This document shows, piece by piece, positions 29,724 to 38,238 of a stretch of 64,000 nt of DNA. Location of the stretch: assembly GCA_964503665.1 (NCBI GenBank), contig CAZDAR010000001.1, forward strand, positions 1 to 64,000, given 5' to 3'. Source of the DNA: 40-80 sp964503665. GTDB lineage: Bacteria > Bacteroidota > Bacteroidia > Flavobacteriales_D > Crocinitomicaceae. The notes beneath the pieces were generated by a model. The model ran no database searches and was not told the origin of the DNA. It saw only the letters and a program-made list of their open reading frames with translations. The translations under genes were made by a program, and so were the position numbers. Numbering within the stretch: the stretch's first letter is position 1; each line of letters begins with the position of its first letter.

Positions 29724-30728
29724 TTAAATGATGTTTACTTCATGCTCTAGCTCTATTCCAAAACGGTTTTTGATTGATTGGATAATTTGAGATGATAAAT
29801 TGTAGATATCTACCCCTTTTGCCCCACCATAATTTACTAAAACTAATGCTTGATTTTTATGAACACCATAATTGTCAATCGTTTTACCTTTCCAACCATC
29901 TTGTTCAATTAACCATCCTGCAGGAACTTTTACTTCCCTTTCATTTATTGGATACGAAGGAATCGTTGGATATTCCTCTTTGAGTCGATTAAACAATTGA
30001 ATAGAAATAACAGGGTTCTTGAAAAAGCTTCCCGCATTCCCAAACTCTTTTGGGTCAGGTAATTTTGAACTGCGAATACGAATTACGGCTTCACTAATAT
30101 CTTTGATAGTAGGTTGGTGCACACCTACTTTTTCTAACTCTGCCGTGATGGCACCGTAAGAACTATTGATAGTTGGATTTTTACTTAAACGATAGGTGAC
30201 CGAAGTAATGAAATACTGTCCTTTTAAACGGCGTTTAAAAACACTTTCACGATAGCCGAATTGACATTCCTCTTTGTTGAATTGATGCAACTCTTTTGTG
30301 TCAATATGAAACGCTTCTAGTGACTCAAAAACGTCTTTAATTTCAACACCGTATGCGCCTATATTCTGCATAGGACTTGCGCCAACACTTCCTGGAATTA
30401 GGGATAAATTCTCAATTCCGCCCCAATTGTTTTGAATGGTATGAAGCACAAATTGATGCCATATCTCACCGGAAGCAACTTTTACGAAAACATGATCTAC
30501 TGTTTCGTTGACAATTTCAATTCCCTTCAATCTGTTCTTAATGACTAACCCCTTAGGATTTTGTGTAAAAAGAAGATTGCTTCCTCCTCCAAGAACTAAA
30601 TAATCATCCGATGAGTGCAATGGTAGTTGTTGCAATTCCTGAAGTGATGAAATTTCAATAAATGAATCTGCAATGGCTGAAATACCAAATGTATTGAAAG
30701 ACTTTAAGTTGACGTTGTGTTGAATCAT
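29724..30728 (-). CDS. murB: UDP-N-acetylenolpyruvoylglucosamine reductase
   Basis: A 334-residue flavoenzyme that reduces UDP-GlcNAc-enolpyruvate to UDP-MurNAc using NADPH in peptidoglycan precursor synthesis. Seen are the FAD-binding LVLGGGSNLLF block (about 45-55), GSVGASPMQNIGAYG, YRESVFK and the catalytic Ser in NAGSFFKNP; this is the type I (E. coli-like) enzyme. The frame extends to 30767 but the ATG at 30728 begins right at the conserved N-terminus (IQHNVNLKSFNTFG). Confidence 0.97.
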   Translation of the reverse strand: MIQHNVNLKSFNTFGISAIADSFIEISSLQELQQLPLHSSDDYLVLGGGSNLLFTQNPKGLVIKNRLKGIEIVNETVDHVFVKVASGEIWHQFVLHTIQNNWGGIENLSLIPGSVGASPMQNIGAYGVEIKDVFESLEAFHIDTKELHQFNKEECQFGYRESVFKRRLKGQYFITSVTYRLSKNPTINSSYGAITAELEKVGVHQPTIKDISEAVIRIRSSKLPDPKEFGNAGSFFKNPVISIQLFNRLKEEYPTIPSYPINEREVKVPAGWLIEQDGWKGKTIDNYGVHKNQALVLVNYGGAKGVDIYNLSSQIIQSIKNRFGIELEHEVNII

Positions 30729-30813
30729 ATTCCAAAAATAATGAATTAGCGATGATAAATTAAGCACTGCTAATATATTTGTTAAGGGGTTAATAGTTGA
30801 TAAAGTGATTGCA

Positions 30814-30847
30814 ATAAAAAAGTGCCACTCATTTCGAATGGCACTTT
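30814..30847 (-). terminator. Terminator of the ssb operon
   Basis: Stem AAAGTGCCA/TGGCACTTT (30819-30827 and 30839-30847) followed on the minus strand by T6. It lies 44 nt after the last ssb stop. Confidence 0.8.
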
Positions 30848-30890
30848 AGGTTGAGTTAAATAGTGATTAGTTGTTGTAAATCATTCAATT

Positions 30891-31193
30891 TTAAAGACCG
30901 ACTACATGTCTTACTTCAATTTCAGCGATTTTCTTTGTTTCACCTGATTTTGAGATGTAGGTGCGGTTAACCAATTTACCTGTGACGGCAATCTTTTTTC
31001 CTTTTCCACCAAAGTCAGCAATGAACTGTGCTAGATTTCCGAAACAAAACAACTGATGCCACTGAAAATTAACACCACCTTTTGCAGGTGAGGTAGTGAC
31101 CATGTTGAATCGGGCAACTTTACTACCATTGTTTAGGTTGGACACATTTAAGCGCTCTCCCATGTTACCGATTAGTGTGACTTGATTATTCAT
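30891..31193 (-). CDS. Short SSB-like OB-fold protein (third of three)
   Basis: A 100-residue single-stranded DNA-binding protein consisting of one OB fold: VTLIGNMGERLNVSNLNNGSKVARFNMVTT, WHQLFCFG, KIAVTGKLVNRTY. It stops right after the last strand (VRHVVGL), so it lacks the acidic C-terminal tip with which SSB recruits repair proteins. A frame is open to 31247, but that overlaps the upstream gene; ATG 31193 leaves an 11-nt gap. Its sequence is clearly different from its two neighbours, so this is an old duplication. Role may be in recombination, competence or plasmid-type functions. Confidence 0.88.
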   Translation of the reverse strand: MNNQVTLIGNMGERLNVSNLNNGSKVARFNMVTTSPAKGGVNFQWHQLFCFGNLAQFIADFGGKGKKIAVTGKLVNRTYISKSGETKKIAEIEVRHVVGL

Positions 31194-31204
31194 AATAATA
31201 TAGA

Positions 31205-31519
31205 TTAAAGTAATATTAAATCGTTGACTTCTACTTCTGAGACACATCTGTTTTTGCCTTTCGTATCTTTATAAAAGCGAGACACTAAGCGACCTTCGAC
31301 TGCCAAATTGATTCCTTTTGTTCCGAACTCTTCCAGTACGGCTACCCAACGTCCCCAAGCATATACTCGATGCCATTGACTTTTCTTTTGAACGTTCCCA
31401 TCTTTGTCTAAGAATGTCTCTTCAGTCTTAATAGAAAAATTTGCTATTTTCCGACCATTTTCTAAGTTAAAAACCTTAGGCTCTGAACTTATTTTTCCAA
31501 TTAAATTCACGTAATTCAT
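31205..31519 (-). CDS. Short SSB-like OB-fold protein (second of three)
   Basis: A 104-residue OB-fold SSB relative with VNLIGKISSEPKVFNLENGRKIANFSIKT, a KKSQWHRVYAWGRW aromatic core and NLAVEGRLVSRFYKD. As in its neighbours the protein ends after the OB fold (EVEVNDLILL) with no disordered tail or acidic tip. Gaps to both neighbouring ssb genes are 11 nt. Confidence 0.9.
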   Translation of the reverse strand: MNYVNLIGKISSEPKVFNLENGRKIANFSIKTEETFLDKDGNVQKKSQWHRVYAWGRWVAVLEEFGTKGINLAVEGRLVSRFYKDTKGKNRCVSEVEVNDLILL

Positions 31520-31530
31520 ACCTCTAAATT

Positions 31531-31878
31531 TTAAGCTGTTACTTCTTGTTTTACATTTAATAAGTAGAAAGAATCCACGTATATGTCTGTCACATAACGT
31601 TTGTTACCATCCTTTCCTTCGTACTGTCGATTTCGAATCTTTCCTTCAATTGCGATTTCCATTCCTTTCTGCGCTTGTTTTACTAATCGCTTAGCTTCAA
31701 GCCCCCATGCTGTTACGCTCATCCATTGCGTGTCTTCCACCCAATTACCACTTTTGTCTTTGTAATTCTGATTAATCGCAATCGAAAATCTGGAGTACGC
31801 GTTTCCTTCTACGTTTTGTAATTCTGGCGTCATCCCTAGACGTCCAATTAAGTTTACTTTGTTTTTCATCGTTGCCAT
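31531..31878 (-). CDS. Short SSB-like OB-fold protein (first of three)
   Basis: A 115-residue SSB relative: VNLIGRLGMTPELQNVEGNAYSRFSIAINQNY, TQWMSVTAWG, MEIAIEGKIRNRQYEGKDG. The C-terminus (SFYLLNVKQEVTA) has no acidic tip, so it is unlikely to be the housekeeping SSB, which should be encoded elsewhere. It heads the three-gene operon. ATG at 31878 or at 31869 (MKNKVN) are both possible. Direct repeats lie about 60-100 nt upstream. Confidence 0.9.
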   Translation of the reverse strand: MATMKNKVNLIGRLGMTPELQNVEGNAYSRFSIAINQNYKDKSGNWVEDTQWMSVTAWGLEAKRLVKQAQKGMEIAIEGKIRNRQYEGKDGNKRYVTDIYVDSFYLLNVKQEVTA

Positions 31879-31907
31879 AAGCTTACATTTATAAATTGTT
31901 GATGATG

Positions 31908-31915
31908 CAAACTTC
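31908..31915 (-). promoter_or_regulatory. Possible -7 box of the ssb operon
   Basis: GAAGTTTG on the minus strand, one mismatch from TAnnTTTG, 30 nt before the ATG at 31878. Confidence 0.35.
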
Positions 31916-31934
31916 GGGTAGGTTCAAAATTTTA

Positions 31935-31974
31935 TTCGACTATTAACCGTTTACTTTCGACTATTATTCGTTTA
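31935..31974. promoter_or_regulatory. Direct repeat with 21-nt period upstream of the ssb operon
   Basis: Two copies of a 19-nt word (TTCGACTATTA then ACCG or TTCG then TTTA; 31935-31953 and 31956-31974) differ at two positions. The start-to-start distance of 21 nt is two helical turns, placing both on one face of the DNA, and they overlap the region just upstream of the expected -33 element. This is the layout of a regulator binding site. Confidence 0.5.
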
Positions 31975-32165
31975 TAACCGATTAAATTCATTTAATTAAT
32001 TTTAAAGTATTGATAATCATTGCTATATACTTTTTTTAAGAAATATATATTTAGATGATTATTTTTGAATAAAAAAGTGTAATTATTGAAAAACACCTCC
32101 AACTTGATGTGATGAAAGGCGATAAAATGATGAAATTATTGTAAGATTAGATAGGTCAAATGATG

Positions 32166-33548
32166 TTATTTACCCTTTGCTTTCACAATAATTAGAGCAG
32201 TGTGCAAAAGAATCTTAAAGTCTAAGGCAAGACTTCTATTCTTCAAATAGAGTAGATCGTACTTCATTCGTTGAATCATTTGATCCACATTTTCAGCATA
32301 ACCAAATTTTACTTGCCCCCAAGAAGTTATTCCAGGTCGGACGGAATTTAAGTAAAGATATTGTGGTTCTTTCTGTACAATTTTATCGATGAAATATTGA
32401 CGTTCAGGTCGAGGACCAACTAAACTCATATCTCCTTTTATAACATTGAGAAATTGAGGTAATTCATCCAATCTTATTTTTCTAAAGATACGGCCAGAAG
32501 GTGTGATTCGTGGGTCATGACTACTAGATAATTGTGGACCTTGTTCCTCGGCATTAACATACATTGTACGAAACTTGATAATCTTAAATGGTTTACCATT
32601 CAAACCAACGCGCTCTTGCAAAAATAAAATGGGACCTTTTGAAGAGAGTTTCACAATAAGTGCTAAAATAAAGTAGAAGGGTAATAATAAAATAAAGGCG
32701 ATAGATGAAGAGACAATATCAATTAAACGCTTTACTTGAATTTGCCAATATGGCATTGTATTACGTTCTATTTCGACTAGTACGACACCAAAAATGTTAA
32801 TCATTTTAACAGAACCTGATAAGATATCGTACATATCTGGTAATACTTTAATGACAGTGTTTGTAGGGTAAATTAACGATACTATATTTCTCAATTTGTC
32901 ATGGTCTTTCTTTTCTATAGCAATAATGACCTCTTCAATCTTGTTTTCATTGATGTATTCTCTAATGTTTTTAAGATCTCCAACCTTTGGTAAAAACTCC
33001 TCCATCGCTGTATCTGAACCGTTGGTTTGAATGTATCCAATAAAATCATTTCCAAACTTTTTAGACATGGAAGTAATTTCATCATAAATTTTTACAGCAT
33101 TGTGATCGCCACCAATAATGAGTGTTTTAAAACCTGATTTTTTAGTGTGGATGCGTTTAATATGGATACTTACAATTATAAGTCTGAGAATGAGTGTGAT
33201 GAGAAGGTGTATAAAGAATAATCCAAGAAACGATTCGTAATACTCTCTATAGGTATCAATTATGTCATCTAGGATAAAAGCAAAGAAGATAATCAATGTG
33301 CCTAATAGTGTGCCGGCGAGAGTTAAGCTAATTATTTTCGTTCTAAAAAGACGTTTAACTTGGTGATAAGTACCTTGGAAAAAGTAAATTGCTATCCAAA
33401 GGATTGGAATGAGAATAATACCGAGTATGAATTGTTGGTCATACGCTACCTCTGTACGTTCGATGTATATTTTTCTGAAATTATAAAAAAGAGACCATGA
33501 AAGGATAGCTGCTAATAAATCAAATAAAATCAATACTGCTCTAAGCAC
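32166..33548 (-). CDS. Exopolysaccharide polyprenyl glycosylphosphotransferase
   Basis: A 460-residue WbaP/WcaJ-type enzyme that transfers a sugar phosphate to undecaprenyl phosphate, starting a polysaccharide repeat unit. Four N-terminal membrane helices (about 1-120) lead to a CoA-binding-like cytoplasmic domain (about 135-250, TLIIGGDHNAVKIYDEI) and the catalytic bacterial sugar transferase domain (about 270-460) with KRLIDIVSSSIAF, FKIIKFRTM, RIRLDELPQFLNVIKGDMSLVGPRPE. Last gene of a three-gene run with the lipoprotein and the Gfo/Idh/MocA oxidoreductase. The donor sugar is not predictable. Confidence 0.93.
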   Translation of the reverse strand: MLRAVLILFDLLAAILSWSLFYNFRKIYIERTEVAYDQQFILGIILIPILWIAIYFFQGTYHQVKRLFRTKIISLTLAGTLLGTLIIFFAFILDDIIDTYREYYESFLGLFFIHLLITLILRLIIVSIHIKRIHTKKSGFKTLIIGGDHNAVKIYDEITSMSKKFGNDFIGYIQTNGSDTAMEEFLPKVGDLKNIREYINENKIEEVIIAIEKKDHDKLRNIVSLIYPTNTVIKVLPDMYDILSGSVKMINIFGVVLVEIERNTMPYWQIQVKRLIDIVSSSIAFILLLPFYFILALIVKLSSKGPILFLQERVGLNGKPFKIIKFRTMYVNAEEQGPQLSSSHDPRITPSGRIFRKIRLDELPQFLNVIKGDMSLVGPRPERQYFIDKIVQKEPQYLYLNSVRPGITSWGQVKFGYAENVDQMIQRMKYDLLYLKNRSLALDFKILLHTALIIVKAKGK

Positions 33549-33557
33549 AATTCTGGT

Positions 33558-34445
33558 TTAAAAATGAATAATCTTGATATTGTCAATTTCCACTTTTCCA
33601 CTGATCATGTCTTGCGGTAATGCAGCTCTTAAATACAATTCAAAATATTGGGAATCGTTAGAATAGGAGACTATTTCTGTTAAATCAATGTATATTTTTT
33701 TCCAAACAGCCGTTGTAGCATCTTGCTTATTGAGACGAACATTGGGATTGATGGTGTTTTCATTCTTACTATTGATCGAGATAATTCCTGTGGACACATT
33801 AACAGTGCTGCGATAGTCAACTTCCATATAAACAGGCTGACCTCCCTTTGGTAATACTAAATCAGAAAATGAATTTCCAATCCAAACAGAATCTGTTGAC
33901 GATAAATTTATAATGCCCTTATAACCACTTTTACTAGCATCTGTATGTTGAGTTTGAAAAAGAGAAGCGGATGATGAAGGATCGGTCATTATCTTTAATG
34001 AGGCGGATTCAAAATCTTCCACAAAATGAAAATTCACAGCAGCATTATATCTCGTTACAGGAGAAATGTGATAGGTGTTTCCAGATTCAACATTTAAATC
34101 TTCGTAATAGTATTCCGTAAACGGATACACGATTTTTACTGTCATCCTTCCTCCATCCATAATAGCTGGAGAAATAGTTATACGTTGGTTTCCAAATCGT
34201 AAAATTGGAATTTTACAAGGAAGTTCAAAATAACCTAGAATATCATTTCCAACATATACTGCAGCGTGTTTTATACCATGAAATAACTCTCCTTCTTTTC
34301 CATTTAAGGCTGGATTTACCTTCAATGTCCATTCGTCTATTTCTAAATATGCAGGAATAGGATTGTTCTTTACACATCCACTCATCAAAAGAGTAAATTG
34401 AATAAGTAAAATAAACTTGTAAAGAAATGACATTCTTTTTTTCAT
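33558..34445 (-). CDS. Lipoprotein of unknown function
   Basis: A 295-residue protein with a lipoprotein signal (LLMSGC, Cys near 23). The first half resembles Bacteroidota lipoproteins with a small beta domain (VYVGNDILGYFELPCKIPIL); the second half, from about 150, looks like a carbohydrate-binding-type jelly roll (FEDFESASLKIM ... MEVDYRS ... WKKIYIDLTEIVSY ... VEIDNIKIIHF). It lies 9 nt upstream of the sugar transferase gene, so a role in surface polysaccharide handling is plausible but inferred from context. Confidence 0.8.
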   Translation of the reverse strand: MKKRMSFLYKFILLIQFTLLMSGCVKNNPIPAYLEIDEWTLKVNPALNGKEGELFHGIKHAAVYVGNDILGYFELPCKIPILRFGNQRITISPAIMDGGRMTVKIVYPFTEYYYEDLNVESGNTYHISPVTRYNAAVNFHFVEDFESASLKIMTDPSSSASLFQTQHTDASKSGYKGIINLSSTDSVWIGNSFSDLVLPKGGQPVYMEVDYRSTVNVSTGIISINSKNENTINPNVRLNKQDATTAVWKKIYIDLTEIVSYSNDSQYFELYLRAALPQDMISGKVEIDNIKIIHF

Positions 34446-34479
34446 AAAGTTACAACGTAAAAAAAATGAATTTAGTTTG

Positions 34480-35466
34480 TTAATCTGTTAAAGAAAAAGA
34501 TTGACATTTTTCCATGATGCGAATGGCAACTTTTAATGCTTCAAAACCATCTGATATTGAGACGATAGGTTCTTTGTTTTGGGTGATGGAATTATAAAAA
34601 TCACGAAGTTCTTCTTTGATGGCATTTACATTTTCAATGTCGGGCTTGTCGAATGTTATTTTCTTATTCTTTTTTCCTTCACCTAACTCTAGAATAACAT
34701 CGTATGGAGAACCTCCATCTTCGACATCTTCCATGTGAAGTAATTCAGATTTCTTTTCTAAAAAGTCTACGCTGATGTATGCATCTTTCTGAAAAAAACG
34801 AGATTTACGCATATTTTTCATAGAAATTCGGGAAGCGGTTAAGTTAGCAACACATCCATTTTCGAATTCTATTCTGGCATTTGTTATATCTGGCGTATCT
34901 GACACTACAGCAACCGCAGAAGCATGAATGTTTTTTACTTTCGATTTCACGACACTTAAGACAATGTCAATATCGTGAATCATTAAATCTAAAACAACTG
35001 GAACATCTGTTCCTCTCGGATTGAACTGGGCCAAACGATGCGTCTCAATAAACATGGGACGAATAATTTTATCTTTCACTAGAGAAAATGCAGGATTAAA
35101 ACGCTCCACATGACCGACTTGAACCGCAACATTCGCCTCAATAGCTATTTTCATTAAAGCAGTTGCTTCTTCGAGTGTTTTAGTAATGGGCTTTTCGATA
35201 AAAACATGCTTAAAAGCTTTTAGCCCCTTCATGGCCATTTCGTGATGGCTGATAGTCGGAGTTACGATATCTAAACAATCTACGTTTGCAATCAATTCAT
35301 CCAGCGAGGTATATCGTTTAATCTGAAACTGATTCGCTACTTTCTCAGCAGTATCATCATCTGGATCGTAAAATCCAATTAAAGTAAATTCATTTTTTAA
35401 CTCTTGAATGAGGCGAATATGAATCTTCCCTAAATGACCGGCACCTAAAACACCAATTTTAAGCAT
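34480..35466 (-). CDS. Gfo/Idh/MocA family oxidoreductase
   Basis: A 328-residue NAD(P)-dependent oxidoreductase: Rossmann motif GVLGAGHLGKIHIRLI (about 5-20), EKPITKT (near 95-100) with the catalytic Lys, and the GHVERFNPAF block. Family members oxidise or reduce sugars or nucleotide sugars. It is the first gene of the polysaccharide run, so a UDP-sugar substrate is likely. Confidence 0.92.
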   Translation of the reverse strand: MLKIGVLGAGHLGKIHIRLIQELKNEFTLIGFYDPDDDTAEKVANQFQIKRYTSLDELIANVDCLDIVTPTISHHEMAMKGLKAFKHVFIEKPITKTLEEATALMKIAIEANVAVQVGHVERFNPAFSLVKDKIIRPMFIETHRLAQFNPRGTDVPVVLDLMIHDIDIVLSVVKSKVKNIHASAVAVVSDTPDITNARIEFENGCVANLTASRISMKNMRKSRFFQKDAYISVDFLEKKSELLHMEDVEDGGSPYDVILELGEGKKNKKITFDKPDIENVNAIKEELRDFYNSITQNKEPIVSISDGFEALKVAIRIMEKCQSFSLTD

Positions 35467-35605
35467 ATTTATTTTTTTACAAATATAGTGCTGCTACTTG
35501 GTATTGTTCGCATTAATATGAGTGAATTATTAACAACGAATTCCACAAATAGAAATAATTTCATCTTTTTTGATGAAATCTGTTTGTGGAGATGAATATA
35601 ATGCT

Positions 35606-35613
35606 TAAATTTG
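35606..35613 (+). promoter_or_regulatory. -7 promoter box of tRNA-His
   Basis: TAAATTTG, matching TAnnTTTG, about 63 nt upstream of the mature tRNA end. Confidence 0.5.
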
Positions 35614-35676
35614 CACCACGAAATCTCAGTTGTTTTAATCTGAATTTAAAAGTTAAAACATTAAGAGGAGTAACAT

Positions 35677-35754
35677 GGTGGTTGTAGCTCAGTTGGTTAG
35701 AGCATCGGTTTGTGGTACCGAGGGTCGTCGGTTCGAGCCCGATCTTCCACCCCA
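35677..35754 (+). tRNA. tRNA-His (GTG)
   Basis: A cloverleaf with anticodon GTG in the loop TTTGTGG, D arm with AGCTCAGTTGGTTAGAGC, T arm with GGTTCGAGCCC, encoded CCA and the extra G(-1) opposite C73 that marks tRNA-His. The acceptor stem pairs G1-C72, T2-A71, G3-C70, G4-C69 and G7-C66, but positions 5 and 6 (T,T) face T68 and T67, giving a tandem U-U mismatch. The T stem's first pair is G-T. It may be normal in this lineage. Confidence 0.95.
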
Positions 35755-35755
35755 A

Positions 35756-35793
35756 AAAAAAGAGTGATTAATTCAATTAATCACTCTTTTTGT
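35756..35793. terminator. Bidirectional terminator
   Basis: Near-perfect palindrome with AGAGTGATTAATT against AATTAATCACTCT, flanked by A and T runs, between the tRNA (plus) and the M48 protease gene (minus). Confidence 0.8.
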
Positions 35794-35809
35794 TTTTATA
35801 CTATTTGTA

Positions 35810-36751
35810 TTAGAACTGTTCCAATACTTGAATCCTTTTTTCAATTGGTGGATGTGTTGAAAAGAAAGCAGAAAAGTAATTGGAGATCTTTGCAAGAAAA
35901 CCTTCTTTTTTCTTGATTCCATTATCGATGAAAAGTTCTTTCACTTCATCGTTAGATGTTTCAAACGTTGAATTCCCCGATATTTTAGATAATGCACTTG
36001 CTAATGCTTTTGAATCTTTGGTTAATTCAACTGCCCCTGCGTCTGCCATGTATTCACGTTTTCTAGATAATGCAAACTTGAAAATCATAGAGAAGAAATA
36101 TAGAACAACAGCTACTGCTAGTATGATAAGTATAGCGGCACCTCCTTTGTCTTTACTGTCTCTTTTTGAAAAACTATTATGAAGCAAACTTCTCATCAAA
36201 ATGCTAACAATTACTCCGAAAATTCCAACAAAAACAATTGTGACAATTAATAATCGAACGTCTTTGTTGCGAATGTGTGTTAATTCGTGAGCGATAACAC
36301 CTTCTAACTCCTCATCAGTAAGGTTGTCAATAATTCCTCTCGTCAAAGTAACCGAGTAAGATTTCTCATTAATTCCAGATGCATATGCATTCAAGGCTTC
36401 TGTTTCAATAATAAAGAGCTTAGGCATTGTCATACCTATAGACATGCACAAGTTTTCTGTTAAGTTGTACACGCGCATGTTCTCTTTTCTTTCTAAAGGT
36501 ACTGAGTGCGTAGCATTTTGAATTAGTTTAGAGTGAGAGAAATAAGCTATCAAAAACCAAACTAGAACTATTCCTAAAGCAAATGGAATAACAGTGATAA
36601 ATTGATTATTTACAGCTTCTATGTCCCCCTCAACAAGGAAAAATAACACAGCATAAATCCCTATCAATATTAATAGGGGAAATGCTAGCAATAACATAAT
36701 TGATTTCTGATTGTTTTTCGAAATCTGGGTATGCAGTCCGACGTACTTCAT
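35810..36751 (-). CDS. M48 family metalloprotease (HtpX-like)
   Basis: A 313-residue integral membrane zinc protease. Two N-terminal helices, HExxH in VIAHELTHIRNKD (near 145-150), two further helices, and the third zinc ligand region SRKREYMADAGAVEL (Glu near 224). HtpX-like enzymes clear damaged membrane proteins. It follows the LemA gene by 9 nt, an arrangement seen widely in Bacteria. Confidence 0.93.
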   Translation of the reverse strand: MKYVGLHTQISKNNQKSIMLLLAFPLLILIGIYAVLFFLVEGDIEAVNNQFITVIPFALGIVLVWFLIAYFSHSKLIQNATHSVPLERKENMRVYNLTENLCMSIGMTMPKLFIIETEALNAYASGINEKSYSVTLTRGIIDNLTDEELEGVIAHELTHIRNKDVRLLIVTIVFVGIFGVIVSILMRSLLHNSFSKRDSKDKGGAAILIILAVAVVLYFFSMIFKFALSRKREYMADAGAVELTKDSKALASALSKISGNSTFETSNDEVKELFIDNGIKKKEGFLAKISNYFSAFFSTHPPIEKRIQVLEQF

Positions 36752-36760
36752 GCTTACTAA

Positions 36761-37318
36761 TTAAAATTTAATTTCTGGCGCTTTGTCCATTGTTTGTCTT
36801 TGCTCTTCACCAACATTAAAGAATGGTTGAGGAGTCATCTTTTTCATACCAGCAACAATATTCGTTGGAATAGACTCAATAGAAGTGTTTAATTCCTTAG
36901 TAGCAGAGTTAAAGTATCTTCTAACAGCTGCTAACTTATTCTCAACATCTGAAATTTCATTCTGAAACTGTAAGAAATTAGTGCTTGCTTTTAAGTCAGG
37001 ATAAGCTTCTACTTGAATATTAAAAGCGCTCATAGCTGCCCCAAGCTCCTGCTCAGCAGCAATTTTAGAGTTAACATCAGTAGCGCTCATTGCTTTTTGA
37101 CGAGCTTCAGTAACACGAGTTAATACAGAACTTTCATGATCCATGTAGCCTTTGACAGCACCCAATAATTGAGGAATCAAATCGTGACGTAGCTTGAGCT
37201 GAACATCAATGTCGGCAAAGGCATTTTCACGGTTATTCTTTAAGGCAACTAATTTGTTATTAATTACAACGTAAAGAACGATAAGGAGCGCAACTCCAAT
37301 TACAACATACAAAATCAT
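36761..37318 (-). CDS. lemA: LemA family protein
   Basis: A 185-residue protein with one N-terminal membrane helix (about 3-20) and a long helical bundle containing ENAFADIDVQLKLRHDLIPQLLGAVKGYMDHE, the LemA signature. Function is undefined; the constant neighbour is the M48 protease gene, here 9 nt downstream, which suggests a joint envelope quality-control role. Confidence 0.95.
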   Translation of the reverse strand: MILYVVIGVALLIVLYVVINNKLVALKNNRENAFADIDVQLKLRHDLIPQLLGAVKGYMDHESSVLTRVTEARQKAMSATDVNSKIAAEQELGAAMSAFNIQVEAYPDLKASTNFLQFQNEISDVENKLAAVRRYFNSATKELNTSIESIPTNIVAGMKKMTPQPFFNVGEEQRQTMDKAPEIKF

Positions 37319-37358
37319 AATAAATAGGTTTAAATTTTAATAAAAGTAAAGATAAGAT

Positions 37359-37874
37359 TTATTTTTGCTCAATTAACTCTAAATTATTTTTCTTAGCAAA
37401 ATTAGTTTGAGCATTTTGAACTTTGTTAATAAGCGATGTTTCTAGATTTGCTTTCTTATCTAGTTCATTTACCCATGTAAGAAGCTCTTCCCCAGTTGTT
37501 TCTTCTGTAAAAGCTTCAAACTTTATAACAAAATCATTTAGACTTTGCATATGTTTTAGATAATCAATGACAGCTGTTTTAAATTCCTCTGAACCACCAT
37601 AGTTTTCAATTTCTTCTGCTTTTTTTAAGTTTTCATCTACAGTTGTTTTGAATTTTAATCTAACTTCAGTAAGACCTTTAAAATCAGCTTCTTTCATTGT
37701 TTCAGCTTCAATCACTTCACTTAGTTTATCTTCTAAAACTTTTGAGTCATAATATACATTATTGTAAGCTGTTATAACAGCATCATTTACATTGATAACT
37801 TTTTGAGCACTGTCTTCACAAGAGAAGAATAATAGCGATGTTAACGCAATTGTAAGTAGGGATTTAATTTTCAT
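37359..37874 (-). CDS. Helical lipoprotein, unknown
   Basis: A 171-residue protein with lipobox LLFFSC (Cys near 19) followed by an almost entirely helical, charged domain. It is loosely reminiscent of LIC11966-type surface proteins, which I would not claim. It lies 40 nt upstream of lemA and is probably transcribed with lemA and the M48 protease. Confidence 0.75.
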   Translation of the reverse strand: MKIKSLLTIALTSLLFFSCEDSAQKVINVNDAVITAYNNVYYDSKVLEDKLSEVIEAETMKEADFKGLTEVRLKFKTTVDENLKKAEEIENYGGSEEFKTAVIDYLKHMQSLNDFVIKFEAFTEETTGEELLTWVNELDKKANLETSLINKVQNAQTNFAKKNNLELIEQK

Positions 37875-38156
37875 AATTATTTTTTTTAATTGTTATTATT
37901 GGCAAATATAAAAGTTTAAGCGTAAAATCAATGTTAATAATTAAATTTAATTAATTATAATTTCACATTTAATTAAGCACTTTCTATAAGATTGTAAATA
38001 GCTTTTATGAGTACCTTTTCATTATTTGAATGCTAATTTCCTTCTTTAACTACAAAATACATCTCTTTGTTTTTAAATAAAAAATATGAATAATGATCAT
38101 TTTTTTGGAATTTATCGATTTAATTATTTGCTATAAACAGTGTAAGATTTAGTGTT
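37875..38156. other. AT-rich divergent intergenic region
   Basis: A gap between a minus-strand lipoprotein gene and the plus-strand cytochrome gene. It is strongly AT-rich, holds no open frame of note, and ends at the Crp/Fnr-type palindrome. Confidence 0.5.
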
Positions 38157-38172
38157 TATGACTGTAGTCATA
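38157..38172. promoter_or_regulatory. Crp/Fnr-type operator of the cytochrome c gene
   Basis: Perfect 16-bp palindrome TATGACTGTAGTCATA. The core TGAC-N4... fits the Crp/Fnr family form xTGAy-N4-rTCAx. Its centre is 30.5 nt upstream of the -7 box at 38195, about -41 from the expected start, the class II activator position. Confidence 0.7.
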
Positions 38173-38194
38173 CTTTTTCTGTCTTAAAATACCA

Positions 38195-38202
38195 TATATT
38201 TG
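38195..38202 (+). promoter_or_regulatory. -7 promoter box of the cytochrome c gene
   Basis: TATATTTG, 36 nt upstream of the ATG at 38239 and downstream of the palindrome. Confidence 0.6.
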
Positions 38203-38238
38203 GAGAAAATATTGAATAACAATTAAAACAATCAACAC

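Noticed and set aside
37875..38156. Small RNA gene
   Set aside because: AT-rich only, with no terminator or promoter inside; nothing to support an RNA.
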